Below, piece after piece: positions 18,075 to 25,890 of a stretch of DNA of 64,000 bases. The notes beneath the pieces are model-generated. The model was given only the letters and a program-made list of their open reading frames with translations, was not told the origin of the DNA and did not search any database. The translations under genes and the position numbers were made by a program. The DNA lies in assembly GCF_000340475.1 (NCBI RefSeq), contig NZ_CM001792.1, positions 2,938,592 through 3,002,591 on the forward strand. The letters are read 5' to 3'. How positions within the stretch are numbered: position 1 is the first letter of the stretch; each line of letters begins with the position of its first letter. The DNA comes from Oceanobacillus kimchii X50. GTDB lineage: Bacteria > Bacillota > Bacilli > Bacillales > Amphibacillaceae.

Positions 18075-19436
18075 TCAATCTAGAATTCCTCGTACCTTTG
18101 TAAATTCAAATAAATCATCTATTGTATCTAAATTCTCCAAATTGAGTAGCTTATCGGATAATATATTTTGTGATTCGATAGACAAATCTCTTGTTAAAGT
18201 TCTAAATTTATTCAAAAGATCTTCAGAAGTAACAGCATTTTCAGGATCTCCTTTAGGAAAATCAGTTTCTTTTCTTATCCAGTCTTCTGATGTCAATTTA
18301 ATTTCTACAATAGCTCCCCATTTATCTGGATAATTACTATTTATTTCTGGATCAACTTCTACATTTACCCGCTTCATTAATTTACGTATATTTTCATTCC
18401 ATAAGCTTTCTTCATTAAATGCATCGACCCCACCATTACCAGTTAACAAACCTAAAGCAGTGCAGAACTGCAAACTAAATTTAGATGCATATTGAGTGTC
18501 CGGGTTTTTATTATCAGTAATGTCGATTGCTACCTGATATGTTTTTACATTGATTTGTTCAATATCATGAAGTCGGATGTTTTTTTCTTCTGCAAGTTCA
18601 ATCATTAAATCCATAGCATGATGTGTATGCCGGCATGATGCATGAACTTTAAATGAATTTTCCATGATTTTGAACTGCTCGCCTAAATCTATAGTTACTT
18701 TTGAAACATCATATTCTGTACTCATTGCTTCAAAAAAACCTCGTTTACCTTCTAATATTTTCTTTGCAGCAGTAAAGCCTTTCTCTGCTAACAAAGCACT
18801 AATTACTCCATTCATAGCTGCTTTACCAGGATGCAATTGCTTAGACATTGCACCATCTTCTATAAACTCCCAAAGTCCTGCCGCTTGAGTTCCGGCACTG
18901 CCTAACGCATGAATAATTTGTTCATGGGTAAGGTGAAGCAATTTTGCAACTGCGGCAGTTGCTCCAAACGTTCCGCAAGTGGCCGTATTATGCCAATAAT
19001 AATAATGAGAGGGAGTTACAGCCTCACCTATTCGATAGCAAACTTCATACCCTATTACAACTGCCGTAATCAAGTCTTTACCAGATAGTCGCTTCCATTC
19101 TGAAATAGCCAAAGCTGCAGGAATCACTACTGTAGCTGCATGGATAATAGAACCTTTATGAATATCATCCTGTTCTACAATATGACTTGCTGCTCCATTT
19201 AAGAGTGCAGCTTGTGTAACTGAGGTCTTTCCGCCTGTAACTAAAGCTGCTTGTGGTTCCCCTCCCAGTTCCTTGACTAAATCATCAACTTTTTGAATCG
19301 CTTCCTGGTTGGAACCAGCTATAGCTGAGGAAAAGTAATCCAATATACATAATTTAGTGAATTCCACCACATCGGTAGGTAAGTCTTCATAATTTGTATC
19401 TAAAATATAATTAGCAAGTTTCTCACTTAAACTCAT
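18075..19436 (-). CDS. MmgE/PrpD family protein (cis-aconitate decarboxylase/2-methylcitrate dehydratase superfamily)
   Basis: A 453-aa cytoplasmic protein with the family's usual length and pattern: a helical N-terminal domain, HIVEQDDIHKGSIIHAATVV near 85, GYEVCYRIGEA near 128 and the second-domain KVHASCRHTHHAMD near 262. The family includes PrpD and the itaconate-forming cis-aconitate decarboxylase. As I recall, a homologue also occurs in the itaconate-degradation cluster of Pseudomonas aeruginosa, without a settled role. It follows the acyl-CoA dehydrogenase gene by 15 bp. No methylcitrate synthase or methylisocitrate lyase is nearby, so classical propionate catabolism is unlikely. Confidence 0.85.
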   Translation of the reverse strand: MSLSEKLANYILDTNYEDLPTDVVEFTKLCILDYFSSAIAGSNQEAIQKVDDLVKELGGEPQAALVTGGKTSVTQAALLNGAASHIVEQDDIHKGSIIHAATVVIPAALAISEWKRLSGKDLITAVVIGYEVCYRIGEAVTPSHYYYWHNTATCGTFGATAAVAKLLHLTHEQIIHALGSAGTQAAGLWEFIEDGAMSKQLHPGKAAMNGVISALLAEKGFTAAKKILEGKRGFFEAMSTEYDVSKVTIDLGEQFKIMENSFKVHASCRHTHHAMDLMIELAEEKNIRLHDIEQINVKTYQVAIDITDNKNPDTQYASKFSLQFCTALGLLTGNGGVDAFNEESLWNENIRKLMKRVNVEVDPEINSNYPDKWGAIVEIKLTSEDWIRKETDFPKGDPENAVTSEDLLNKFRTLTRDLSIESQNILSDKLLNLENLDTIDDLFEFTKVRGILD

Positions 19437-19451
19437 CTTATCTCCCCTTTA

Positions 19452-20612
19452 TTAAAAGGATCTTGGTAGACCAAGCACATGCTGACCAACATATGATATA
19501 ACAAGGTTATTAGTCACTGGAGCAACAATAAATAATCTGGCTTCCCTAAATTTACGTTCAATATTGTACTCTGTAGCAAAACCATAACCTCCAAAAGTTG
19601 TCATAGCAGCATTAGCAGCTTTCCAAGTCGCCTCTGTTGAAAGATATTTAGCCATATTTGCTTCCGGTCCACAATTTTCACCGGCATCAAACAGATTAGC
19701 TGCCTTATCACGCATTAAAGCCGCTGCTTCAATATCCATATATGCCTGAGAAATTGGAAATTGCACACCTTGATTTTTACCAATAGGACGATTGAAAACT
19801 TCTCTTTCATTCGCATATTGAACAGCCTTATCAATAAAGTATTTACCATCACCAATACTCTCAGCAGCTATTAAAATACGCTCAGCATTCATTCCACTTA
19901 AAACTTGTTTAAATCCTTTTCCTTCCTCTCCAATCAAATTTTCTTCGGGAATCTCTGTATTTTCAAAAAATACTTCTGTTGTCGCATGGTTTATCATCGT
20001 ATCAATGGGGCGAATCGTAATATTATTTTTTTGGTCTTGCATGTCAAGAATAAATAAACTTAATCCATCCGTTTTCTTCTTCACCTGATCTTTCGGGGTA
20101 GTTCTTGCTAACAATAGCATTAAATCCGAATGTTCGGTGCGAGAAATCCAAATTTTTTGACCATTAACGATATATTTATCTCCTCGCTTTTCTGCTGTTG
20201 TTTCAATACTTGTTGTATCACTTCCTGCAGTGGGCTCTGTTATACCGAATGCCTGGAGACGTAATTCTCCACTGGCGATCTTTGGCAAGTAACGCTGTTT
20301 CTGATATTCATTCCCATGTCGCAATATTGCTCCCATCGTATACATTTGAGCATGGCCTGCGCCAGCGTTACCTCCTGATCGATTAATTTCCTCTAAAATA
20401 ACTCCAGCCTCATACATTCCTAATCCAGCCCCGCCGTATTTCTCAGGAATTAAGACCGAAAGCCATCCTTCTTTAGTAAGTGTTTGAATGAATTTTTCAG
20501 GATACTCTTTCTTTTCATCTGTCTGTCTCCAGTATGATTCGGGGAACTTTTCACAAAGTGAACGGACACTCTGACGAATTAAATCCACTTCTTCTACTGT
20601 ACTAACTGTCAT
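19452..20612 (-). CDS. Acyl-CoA dehydrogenase family protein with atypical C-terminus
   Basis: A 386-aa FAD-dependent dehydrogenase. Signatures are FGITEPTAGSDTTS (about 118) and the FAD-contact GGYGFATEYNIERKFREAR near 344. The place where many family members carry the catalytic Glu in an EGT motif reads VAPVTNNL, so that Glu is absent. The base may lie elsewhere, as in isovaleryl-type enzymes, or the chemistry may differ. It is the first gene of the block and has AAGGAGG 6 nt before the ATG. A methylsuccinyl-CoA to mesaconyl-CoA step would fit the context, but this is inference. Confidence 0.88.
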   Translation of the reverse strand: MTVSTVEEVDLIRQSVRSLCEKFPESYWRQTDEKKEYPEKFIQTLTKEGWLSVLIPEKYGGAGLGMYEAGVILEEINRSGGNAGAGHAQMYTMGAILRHGNEYQKQRYLPKIASGELRLQAFGITEPTAGSDTTSIETTAEKRGDKYIVNGQKIWISRTEHSDLMLLLARTTPKDQVKKKTDGLSLFILDMQDQKNNITIRPIDTMINHATTEVFFENTEIPEENLIGEEGKGFKQVLSGMNAERILIAAESIGDGKYFIDKAVQYANEREVFNRPIGKNQGVQFPISQAYMDIEAAALMRDKAANLFDAGENCGPEANMAKYLSTEATWKAANAAMTTFGGYGFATEYNIERKFREARLFIVAPVTNNLVISYVGQHVLGLPRSF

Positions 20613-20637
20613 TTTAACTCCTCCTTATACATTATAA

Positions 20638-20651
20638 TGAATGCGTTTACA
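20638..20651 (-). promoter_or_regulatory. Candidate CcpA (cre) site upstream of the C5-acid operon
   Basis: The minus strand reads TGTAAACGCATTCA, one mismatch from the cre consensus TGWAANCGNTNWCA. It sits 25 bp upstream of the acyl-CoA dehydrogenase ATG, just before its ribosome site, where CcpA would block transcription. Confidence 0.55.
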
Positions 20652-20698
20652 ATTATAAGATAATTTATATTAATCTAATATCTAGTTTAACAGTATAC

Positions 20699-20713
20699 TG
20701 TATCCAATATCCA
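20699..20713 (-). promoter_or_regulatory. Candidate GntR operator upstream of the C5-acid operon
   Basis: The minus strand reads TGGATATTGGATACA, fitting TGNAT-N5-ATNCA. It shares 12 of 15 bases with the site in front of the GntR gene (5095-5109), which lies 15.6 kb away. An adjoining AGTATAC extends the dyad. The stretch from here to 20974 shows no gene or other element that I recognise. Confidence 0.45.
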
Positions 20714-20974
20714 AAGTCTAGAGATTTTTTACTTATTTTTTATTTAAGAACCTTAATTCGCTTTTAAATGGTGCTGTAAATAGTGGAGGAATTTTAAGCC
20801 TAATTCAAATAGAAAGCCAGTTTTACTGAGAAGCATAAAATCAATCAGTGGAGTTCATGAAGTAATGCATTGAACATGAGGACTTGTCTAATAAGATGCG
20901 GGAAGTACATATATTTCGAAATTATTGACTGAGTATGAGTGACGAGATTGAGAAATGTTATTTAAGCCAGCTTG

Positions 20975-21085
20975 GGTTTTAGACCGTGTCTATTCACTAC
21001 TTTTCTAGATTTCCATTGCTGTTTTGGTTTATAGACCGGGTCTATGCACTACTTTTTTCTTTTCTCATGCTTTTTTGGACTTTAG
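20975..21085. repeat. Two units of the 52-bp repeat family
   Basis: Units start at about 20975 and 21026 and share CTATTCACTACTTTTCTAGA with the array at position 1. Their hairpin stems differ in a compensating way: TAGAC-CGT-GTCTA in the first and ATAGACC-G-GGTCTAT in the second. They lie directly beside the rearranged pseudogenes. Confidence 0.8.
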
Positions 21086-21098
21086 ATACAACGGGGTT

Positions 21099-21300
21099 TT
21101 ACAATTTTGGGGAGGACTACCAATAAAAACACATCGTAAAGGAATCGGCCTGATTGAAGCACTAATCAAAAAAGCAGAATTATTAGGTATCGAATTCAAA
21201 TACAATACAAGAGCTATATCAACTATTGACAACAGATGAAAAAGTAAGTGGTATCAAAGTGATTGAAGGTGAAGTTGAAAATCAAATCATTGTTAAAGGA
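21099..21300 (+). pseudogene. Internal fragment of an FAD-dependent dehydrogenase (fumarate-reductase flavoprotein family)
   Basis: Translation gives LQFWGGLPIK, then GIGLIEALIKKAELLGIEF and YNTRAISTI. After a one-base frameshift near 21220 it continues TTDEKVSGIKVIEG. This is the flavoprotein segment typical of tricarballylate dehydrogenase/fumarate-reductase-like proteins (KGxGLxxAL, then a V-x-G-V-x-V turn). There is no start codon in context, no FAD-binding N-terminus and no C-terminus. The piece ends abruptly at about 21300, where a second piece of the same kind of gene begins on the other strand. Confidence 0.75.
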
Positions 21301-21528
21301 TTGATTCTCGTTTAGTTCAAATTCTACTCCTTGTTTTATCATCCACTGAATAGTTTCGTACGACTTATTAACGAGTTGTCGAGCTAAATTGGGGGCGCTC
21401 TTTCCTTTCGTTACTTTCATAATGTCATTATAATAATCTTCCGTATCATATTCAGGCATATTTATATGTTTTATTTCTTTGGTAGATACTTGAGATAAAA
21501 TCGGCTGTAACGCATGTTTATCCTTAAT
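21301..21528 (-). pseudogene. Inverted fragment of an FAD-dependent dehydrogenase
   Basis: The minus strand encodes HINMPEYDTEDYYNDIMKVT and ARQLVNKSYETIQWMIKQG, then VEFELNENQ. In the flavoprotein family this segment lies directly before the FWGGLPIK segment found on the plus strand next door. The two pieces therefore look like one gene broken by an inversion with a junction at about 21300. The open frame continues to 21708, but beyond about 21528 it only reads the reverse of another fragment. Confidence 0.7.
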
Positions 21529-21529
21529 T

Positions 21530-21658
21530 GAACCAGGAATATATATTCCTGGTGTTGGAGGATTCCGACACTCTGATACGGTAGTCCTTACTAATGCCGG
21601 AACAGAAATAATCACAGAATATCCTAGAGAAATAGAGAATTTAATTTTTAATAGATGA
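21530..21658 (+). pseudogene. C-terminal remnant of an M24 (Xaa-Pro peptidase/creatinase) family protein
   Basis: Forty-two codons ending in TGA read EPGIYIPGVGGFRHSDTVVL, then TNAGTEIIT. EPGIYIPG and the following G-x-R-x-x-D-T-V are the conserved C-terminal metal-site region of M24 peptidases. The rest of the gene is missing: the sequence changes abruptly at 21530 into the inverted flavoprotein piece. The original terminator is still present downstream. Confidence 0.8.
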
Positions 21659-21670
21659 ATTAAATTAAAT

Positions 21671-21706
21671 AACAGCAATAGCCTTAGGTGGCTACTGCTG
21701 TTTTTC
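21671..21706 (+). terminator. Rho-independent terminator after the M24 remnant
   Basis: AACAGCAATAGCC and GGCTACTGCTGTT form a 13-bp stem with one mismatch and a 6-nt loop, followed by TTTTCATTTT. It probably served the intact peptidase gene. Confidence 0.8.
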
Positions 21707-21859
21707 ATTTTAGTTTCTTTAATATTTTCTACTTTGGGTGTATATAAATATGATAATCAAAGTTTGTCTCATTGATATTGCATCTGACATAATTACGTTA
21801 TAATTAACTATAATTAATGCTGCTTTAATATAATTTTATGTTGTAAAGGAGCCAATTCA

Positions 21860-22996
21860 ATGAACATCTACCACATAGCAGACAAAATTATTAACGTCAT
21901 CAGAGATATGATAGATGAACAAATTATTATATGTGATACAAAAGGAATTATCATTGCTAGTACGAATCAAGAACGTGTAGGAGATTATCACGAAGGATCC
22001 GTATTGGTTATCAAAAATAAGGAACCACTTATGATTACCGATTCATTAACGATCAATTTAAAAGGAGTTAAAACTGGCATTAACCTCCCCCTCTTTTTTA
22101 ATAAATCCGTTATTGGTGTTATCGGTATCACTGGAGAAATCGAAAAGATAAAGCCGTTTGGGGAAATTGTTCGAAAGATGACCGAGCTGTTGATTCATGA
22201 GAATAATTACTATGAACAAATTGAGTTTGAACATAGATCTGTAGAAAATGTTATATTTGATTTACTTCGAAGTAAAAAAGTAGACCGTCCTTTATTGGAT
22301 AGAGCAGAAACACTAGGTATGACACTAGATGGTACGAAACAGGTAATTATTTTAGTAATAAACAAAATTAATTCCACTCTCCAAAACCAGGTGTGGCAGT
22401 ACCTAAATAATCTTATACCAGAGAAAGATATACTTGTTCGTTGGGGGAACAATCGCTTGTTCTGGATGCATACACTTTCATCAAAAAAAATAAAGCCTGA
22501 CTTTTTGAAAACATTGCAAAAAGCTTGTGAAAATAACTTTCCCATTGAATTACATATCGGGGTAGGAGATACGGCAATTGCTGGTGACCTATATCGTTCC
22601 TACGAAGAGGCACTCATTGCGATTAATTATTTTCCTGTCAATACCCGGATATCTTTTCATACAGATTTACAGTTGGAACTTTGTTTGCAAGATATTTCTG
22701 ATGATACAAAAAAGGAATATATTCATAGAACAATCGGTACGTTAATCGACCATAAACAATTACTACATACATTGCATGTATTCATAGAGAATGAATCATC
22801 CTTGCAAAAAACAGCAGAAGCATTATTCATTCACATCAATACACTGCATTATCGATTGTCTAAAATTCACCAGTTTACCGGACTTGATCCTAAACGCTTT
22901 AAAGATTTAACGAATCTATATCTAGCAATTACATTTTTAGATGAACATACAATTAATTCAAATAATACATCATCATTTCCGTATAAAAACACATAG
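21860..22996 (+). CDS. CdaR/PucR-type sugar-diacid and glycolate regulator
   Basis: A 378-aa regulator. The N-terminal putative sugar-diacid recognition domain (about 1-130) has IADKIINVIRDMIDEQIIIC and later GVIGITGE. The C-terminal PucR-type helix-turn-helix shows SLQKTAEALFIHINTLHYRL near 312. It stands 73 bp upstream of glcD and glcF on the same strand. Bacillus subtilis has the same arrangement (ysfB, ysfC, ysfD), so I infer activation of glycolate oxidase by glycolate or glycerate. A ribosome site (AAAGGAG) precedes the ATG by 9 nt. Confidence 0.9.
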   Translation: MNIYHIADKIINVIRDMIDEQIIICDTKGIIIASTNQERVGDYHEGSVLVIKNKEPLMITDSLTINLKGVKTGINLPLFFNKSVIGVIGITGEIEKIKPFGEIVRKMTELLIHENNYYEQIEFEHRSVENVIFDLLRSKKVDRPLLDRAETLGMTLDGTKQVIILVINKINSTLQNQVWQYLNNLIPEKDILVRWGNNRLFWMHTLSSKKIKPDFLKTLQKACENNFPIELHIGVGDTAIAGDLYRSYEEALIAINYFPVNTRISFHTDLQLELCLQDISDDTKKEYIHRTIGTLIDHKQLLHTLHVFIENESSLQKTAEALFIHINTLHYRLSKIHQFTGLDPKRFKDLTNLYLAITFLDEHTINSNNTSSFPYKNT

Positions 22997-23017
22997 AATT
23001 TTCTATGTGTTTTTATT
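22984..23017 (+). terminator. Terminator overlapping the cdaR stop codon
   Basis: AAAAACACATAGAA and TTCTATGTGTTTTT form a near-perfect palindrome with a 2-3 nt loop. The regulator's stop codon TAG lies inside the left arm. A T-rich tract follows. It may attenuate read-through into glcD and could work in both directions. Confidence 0.75.
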
Positions 23018-23069
23018 TATACTGTATAAATTGTAAAAATAATTAAAGGCCTACAGGAGGTTACTAATT

Positions 23070-24470
23070 ATGTTAGATAAGTCAATTATTGAACAGTTTA
23101 AAGAAATTGTTGGAGAAAAAAATGTAGAAACATCCAACATGTCGCTTCATTCTTACAGCTATGATGCCACTCCTGGTTTTCGAAAAACACCAGATGTCGT
23201 TGTGGCACCAAATAACACAGAAGAAATAGCTGAAATCGTAAAAATTTGTAATGACCATAAAATCCCACTGACTCCTCGAGGATCAGGAACGAATTTAAGT
23301 GCTGGAACTACACCCCTCAAAGGTGGGGTTGTATTACTTTTTAAACATATGAATAACATCCTAGAGGTTGATGAGCAGAACCTGACTATTACTGTACAGC
23401 CAGGAGTAGTTACGAAAAAATTAATAGATAAAGTAGAAGCAAAGGGATTACTTTATCCCCCAGATCCTAGTTCAATAAACATCTCTACAATTGGTGGAAA
23501 TATCAATGAAAATTCTGGTGGTTTGCGTGGGCTTAAATACGGCGTAACGAGAGATTATGTTCTTGGATTGAAAATTGTTCTTCCCAATGGCGACATTATT
23601 GAAACGGGTGGAAAGCTTGCCAAAGATGTAGCCGGATATGATTTAACTCGCTTATTTGTTGGATCAGAAGGTACTCTTGGAATTATCACAGAAGCTATTC
23701 TGAAATTGGTACCGATGCCAGAATATAAGAAAACAATGCTCGCAACTTATGCAGATATCGATGACGCAGCAAGAACGGTATCTGCAATTATCGAAAACCG
23801 AATCATCCCTGCTACTCTCGAATTTCTAGATCAGCCAACCGTTGAAGTCGTTGAAGAATACAATCAAATTGGCCTACCTACCGATGCAAAAGCGATTTTA
23901 TTAATTGAACAAGATGGTCCAGAATCAGTCGTAAATAAGGATATAGAAAAAATTGCAGAAATATGTAAGGAGTTAAAAGCGGTAACTGTAAGCGTTGCTA
24001 AAAATGAGCAAGAAGCAACTGCACTGACGACCGCACGTAGATCAGCACTGTCTACGATCGCTCGTTTACGACCAACTACCTTTTTAGAAGATGCCACCGT
24101 TCCAAGATCACAAGTAGCACCAATGGTAAAAGAGATTAATAGAATCGCAGAAAAATATAATGTAAAAATATGTACATTTGGTCATGCCGGAGATGGAAAT
24201 CTTCACCCAACCGTTCCAACAGATGTGAGAAATAAAGAAGAATATCATCGTGTTGAGCAAGCTTTTGCTGAGATATTTGAAAAAGCGGTTGAGCTCGGTG
24301 GAACAATAACTGGAGAACATGGTGTTGGTGCAATGAAAGCACCATTTCTAAAACTTAAATTAGGCGAAGAAGGAATTCGAGCATTAAAGAGCGTCAAGCA
24401 AAGCTTTGATCCAAATAATATCATGAACCCTGGAAAAATGTTTTTTGAAGAAGAGGAGAAAGGAGAATAG
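23070..24470 (+). CDS. glcD: Glycolate oxidase, FAD-binding subunit GlcD
   Basis: A 466-aa flavoprotein. The FAD-binding type 4 (PP-loop) domain is at about 35-215, with TPRGSGTNLSAGTTPLKGGV and later GGLRGLKYGVTRDYVLG. The C-terminal FAD-oxidase domain ends with FGHAGDGNLHPTV and GTITGEHGVG, typical of GlcD/D-lactate dehydrogenases. It oxidises glycolate (or D-lactate) to glyoxylate and passes electrons to GlcF. AGGAGG lies 9 nt before the ATG. glcF begins 3 bp downstream. There is no separate glcE, in line with Bacillus. Confidence 0.93.
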   Translation: MLDKSIIEQFKEIVGEKNVETSNMSLHSYSYDATPGFRKTPDVVVAPNNTEEIAEIVKICNDHKIPLTPRGSGTNLSAGTTPLKGGVVLLFKHMNNILEVDEQNLTITVQPGVVTKKLIDKVEAKGLLYPPDPSSINISTIGGNINENSGGLRGLKYGVTRDYVLGLKIVLPNGDIIETGGKLAKDVAGYDLTRLFVGSEGTLGIITEAILKLVPMPEYKKTMLATYADIDDAARTVSAIIENRIIPATLEFLDQPTVEVVEEYNQIGLPTDAKAILLIEQDGPESVVNKDIEKIAEICKELKAVTVSVAKNEQEATALTTARRSALSTIARLRPTTFLEDATVPRSQVAPMVKEINRIAEKYNVKICTFGHAGDGNLHPTVPTDVRNKEEYHRVEQAFAEIFEKAVELGGTITGEHGVGAMKAPFLKLKLGEEGIRALKSVKQSFDPNNIMNPGKMFFEEEEKGE

Positions 24471-24473
24471 AAC

Positions 24474-25805
24474 GTGGATACTTTAGTAAAAGAGCGGATT
24501 CAAGTAGACTTTCAGAATCGTATGGACAGAGATGAATTGGAAAATTGTATGCGCTGTGGATTCTGTCTCCCTGTTTGCCCGACATATATCCAATCAGGGT
24601 ATGACGAAACACAATCTCCTAGAGGACGGATCGCATTAATGAAAGGCATTGTTGATGGAGAAATCGAACCAGATGAAGATATTGAACAGACATTGAATGA
24701 ATGTCTTGGCTGCAGAGCGTGTGAACCAGCTTGCCCTGCGGGAGTTAATTATGGTCAGCTTTTAGAGGAAGCAAGAGATATTTTCAATCAAAATAAGCAA
24801 CATTCTCTCCCAGAAAAAGTAATTAGAAAAACTGTCTTTGAAGGATTATTTCCCCATCAAAACAGAATGGAAAACATGACCTCTCTTCTCACCTTTTATC
24901 AGCGTTCTGGCCTGCAAAAGATAGCTAGAAATATTGGATTTATGAAGCTATTTCCAGAAACTCTGGCTACTATGGAAAAGGTACTGCCATCTACTCCAAC
25001 ACGAAAAGAAATGCGGTCTCAAGCTTCCTACTATGTACATAAAAGTCAGCCAAAAGCGAGAGTAGCATTTTTCAAAGGCTGTTTAATGGATACAATGTTT
25101 CGAGAAGTGAATAAAGCAACGATTGAACTATTACAAAAAGTCGGATGTGACATCGCCGTTCCAGACACACAAAATTGTTGTGGTGCATTACACGGACACT
25201 CTGGAGAAAAAGAAAAAGCGAAAGAACTAGCTAAGAAAAACATTGCTGCATTTGAAGAAGTCGGTGCTGATTATATTATTACAAATGCTGGTGGATGCGG
25301 AGCTTTCCTCCATGATTATGGTCATCTGCTACACGATGATCCCGAATGGTCAGAGAGAGCAGCAAACTTTGCTTCAAAAATTAAAGATATTACCGCAATT
25401 CTTATCGACCTTGATTTTCATCTGACGCCTCTGCAAATGCCAGAACAGGTCGTTACTTACCAAGACTCGTGCCATCTACGAAATGTACAAAAGACATTCG
25501 ATGAGCCTAGACTTCTATTACAATCGATTGATGGTCTTCATTATGAAGAAATGAACGATGCAGCAAGATGTTGCGGTTCAGCCGGAATATATAACATCGT
25601 TCATTCCGAACTTTCTATGAAACATTTGGATTACAAAATGGAACAAGTAAAAGATACCGCAGCAACAACTATCGTGACTACCAATCCGGGATGCCTCTTG
25701 CAAATGAAATTAGGTATCGAACGAGAAGGATTGTCTGATAAAATGCGTGCTGTGCACATTGTTGAGTTGTTGATTGAGGCCGTGGATCGAAGAACAAGTG
25801 TATAA
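24474..25805 (+). CDS. glcF: Glycolate oxidase iron-sulfur subunit GlcF
   Basis: A 443-aa protein with two N-terminal [4Fe-4S] motifs (CMRCGFCLPVCP near 23 and CLGCRACEPACP near 76) and two C-terminal CCG domains (CCGALHGHSGE, CCGSAG). These features define the GlcF/heterodisulfide-reductase-like subunit that carries electrons from GlcD towards the membrane quinone pool. The start codon is GTG, with GGAGA 9 nt upstream inside the end of glcD. The gene ends before a clear terminator. Confidence 0.93.
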   Translation: MDTLVKERIQVDFQNRMDRDELENCMRCGFCLPVCPTYIQSGYDETQSPRGRIALMKGIVDGEIEPDEDIEQTLNECLGCRACEPACPAGVNYGQLLEEARDIFNQNKQHSLPEKVIRKTVFEGLFPHQNRMENMTSLLTFYQRSGLQKIARNIGFMKLFPETLATMEKVLPSTPTRKEMRSQASYYVHKSQPKARVAFFKGCLMDTMFREVNKATIELLQKVGCDIAVPDTQNCCGALHGHSGEKEKAKELAKKNIAAFEEVGADYIITNAGGCGAFLHDYGHLLHDDPEWSERAANFASKIKDITAILIDLDFHLTPLQMPEQVVTYQDSCHLRNVQKTFDEPRLLLQSIDGLHYEEMNDAARCCGSAGIYNIVHSELSMKHLDYKMEQVKDTAATTIVTTNPGCLLQMKLGIEREGLSDKMRAVHIVELLIEAVDRRTSV

Positions 25806-25818
25806 GTTTACACATTTG

Positions 25819-25867
25819 AAACCCAAACTGTTTAATTAATTCTACCAGTTTGGGATTTCGTTCTTTT
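25819..25867 (+). terminator. Rho-independent terminator of the glcDF operon
   Basis: AAACCCAAACTG pairs with CAGTTTGGGATTT across a 15-nt loop. A T-rich tail (TTCTTTTT) follows from 25861. Confidence 0.75.
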
Positions 25868-25890
25868 TACAACTTTTTTATATTTGTTAC

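Noticed and set aside
18075..19436. Propionate methylcitrate-cycle gene prpD
   Set aside because: No prpB- or prpC-like gene is in the window; the neighbours belong to a CoA-ester C5-acid pathway.
21223..21708. Intact 161-aa protein on the minus strand
   Set aside because: Only the middle part resembles a flavoprotein; the rest reads the reverse of an M24 peptidase remnant. It is treated as two pseudogene pieces.
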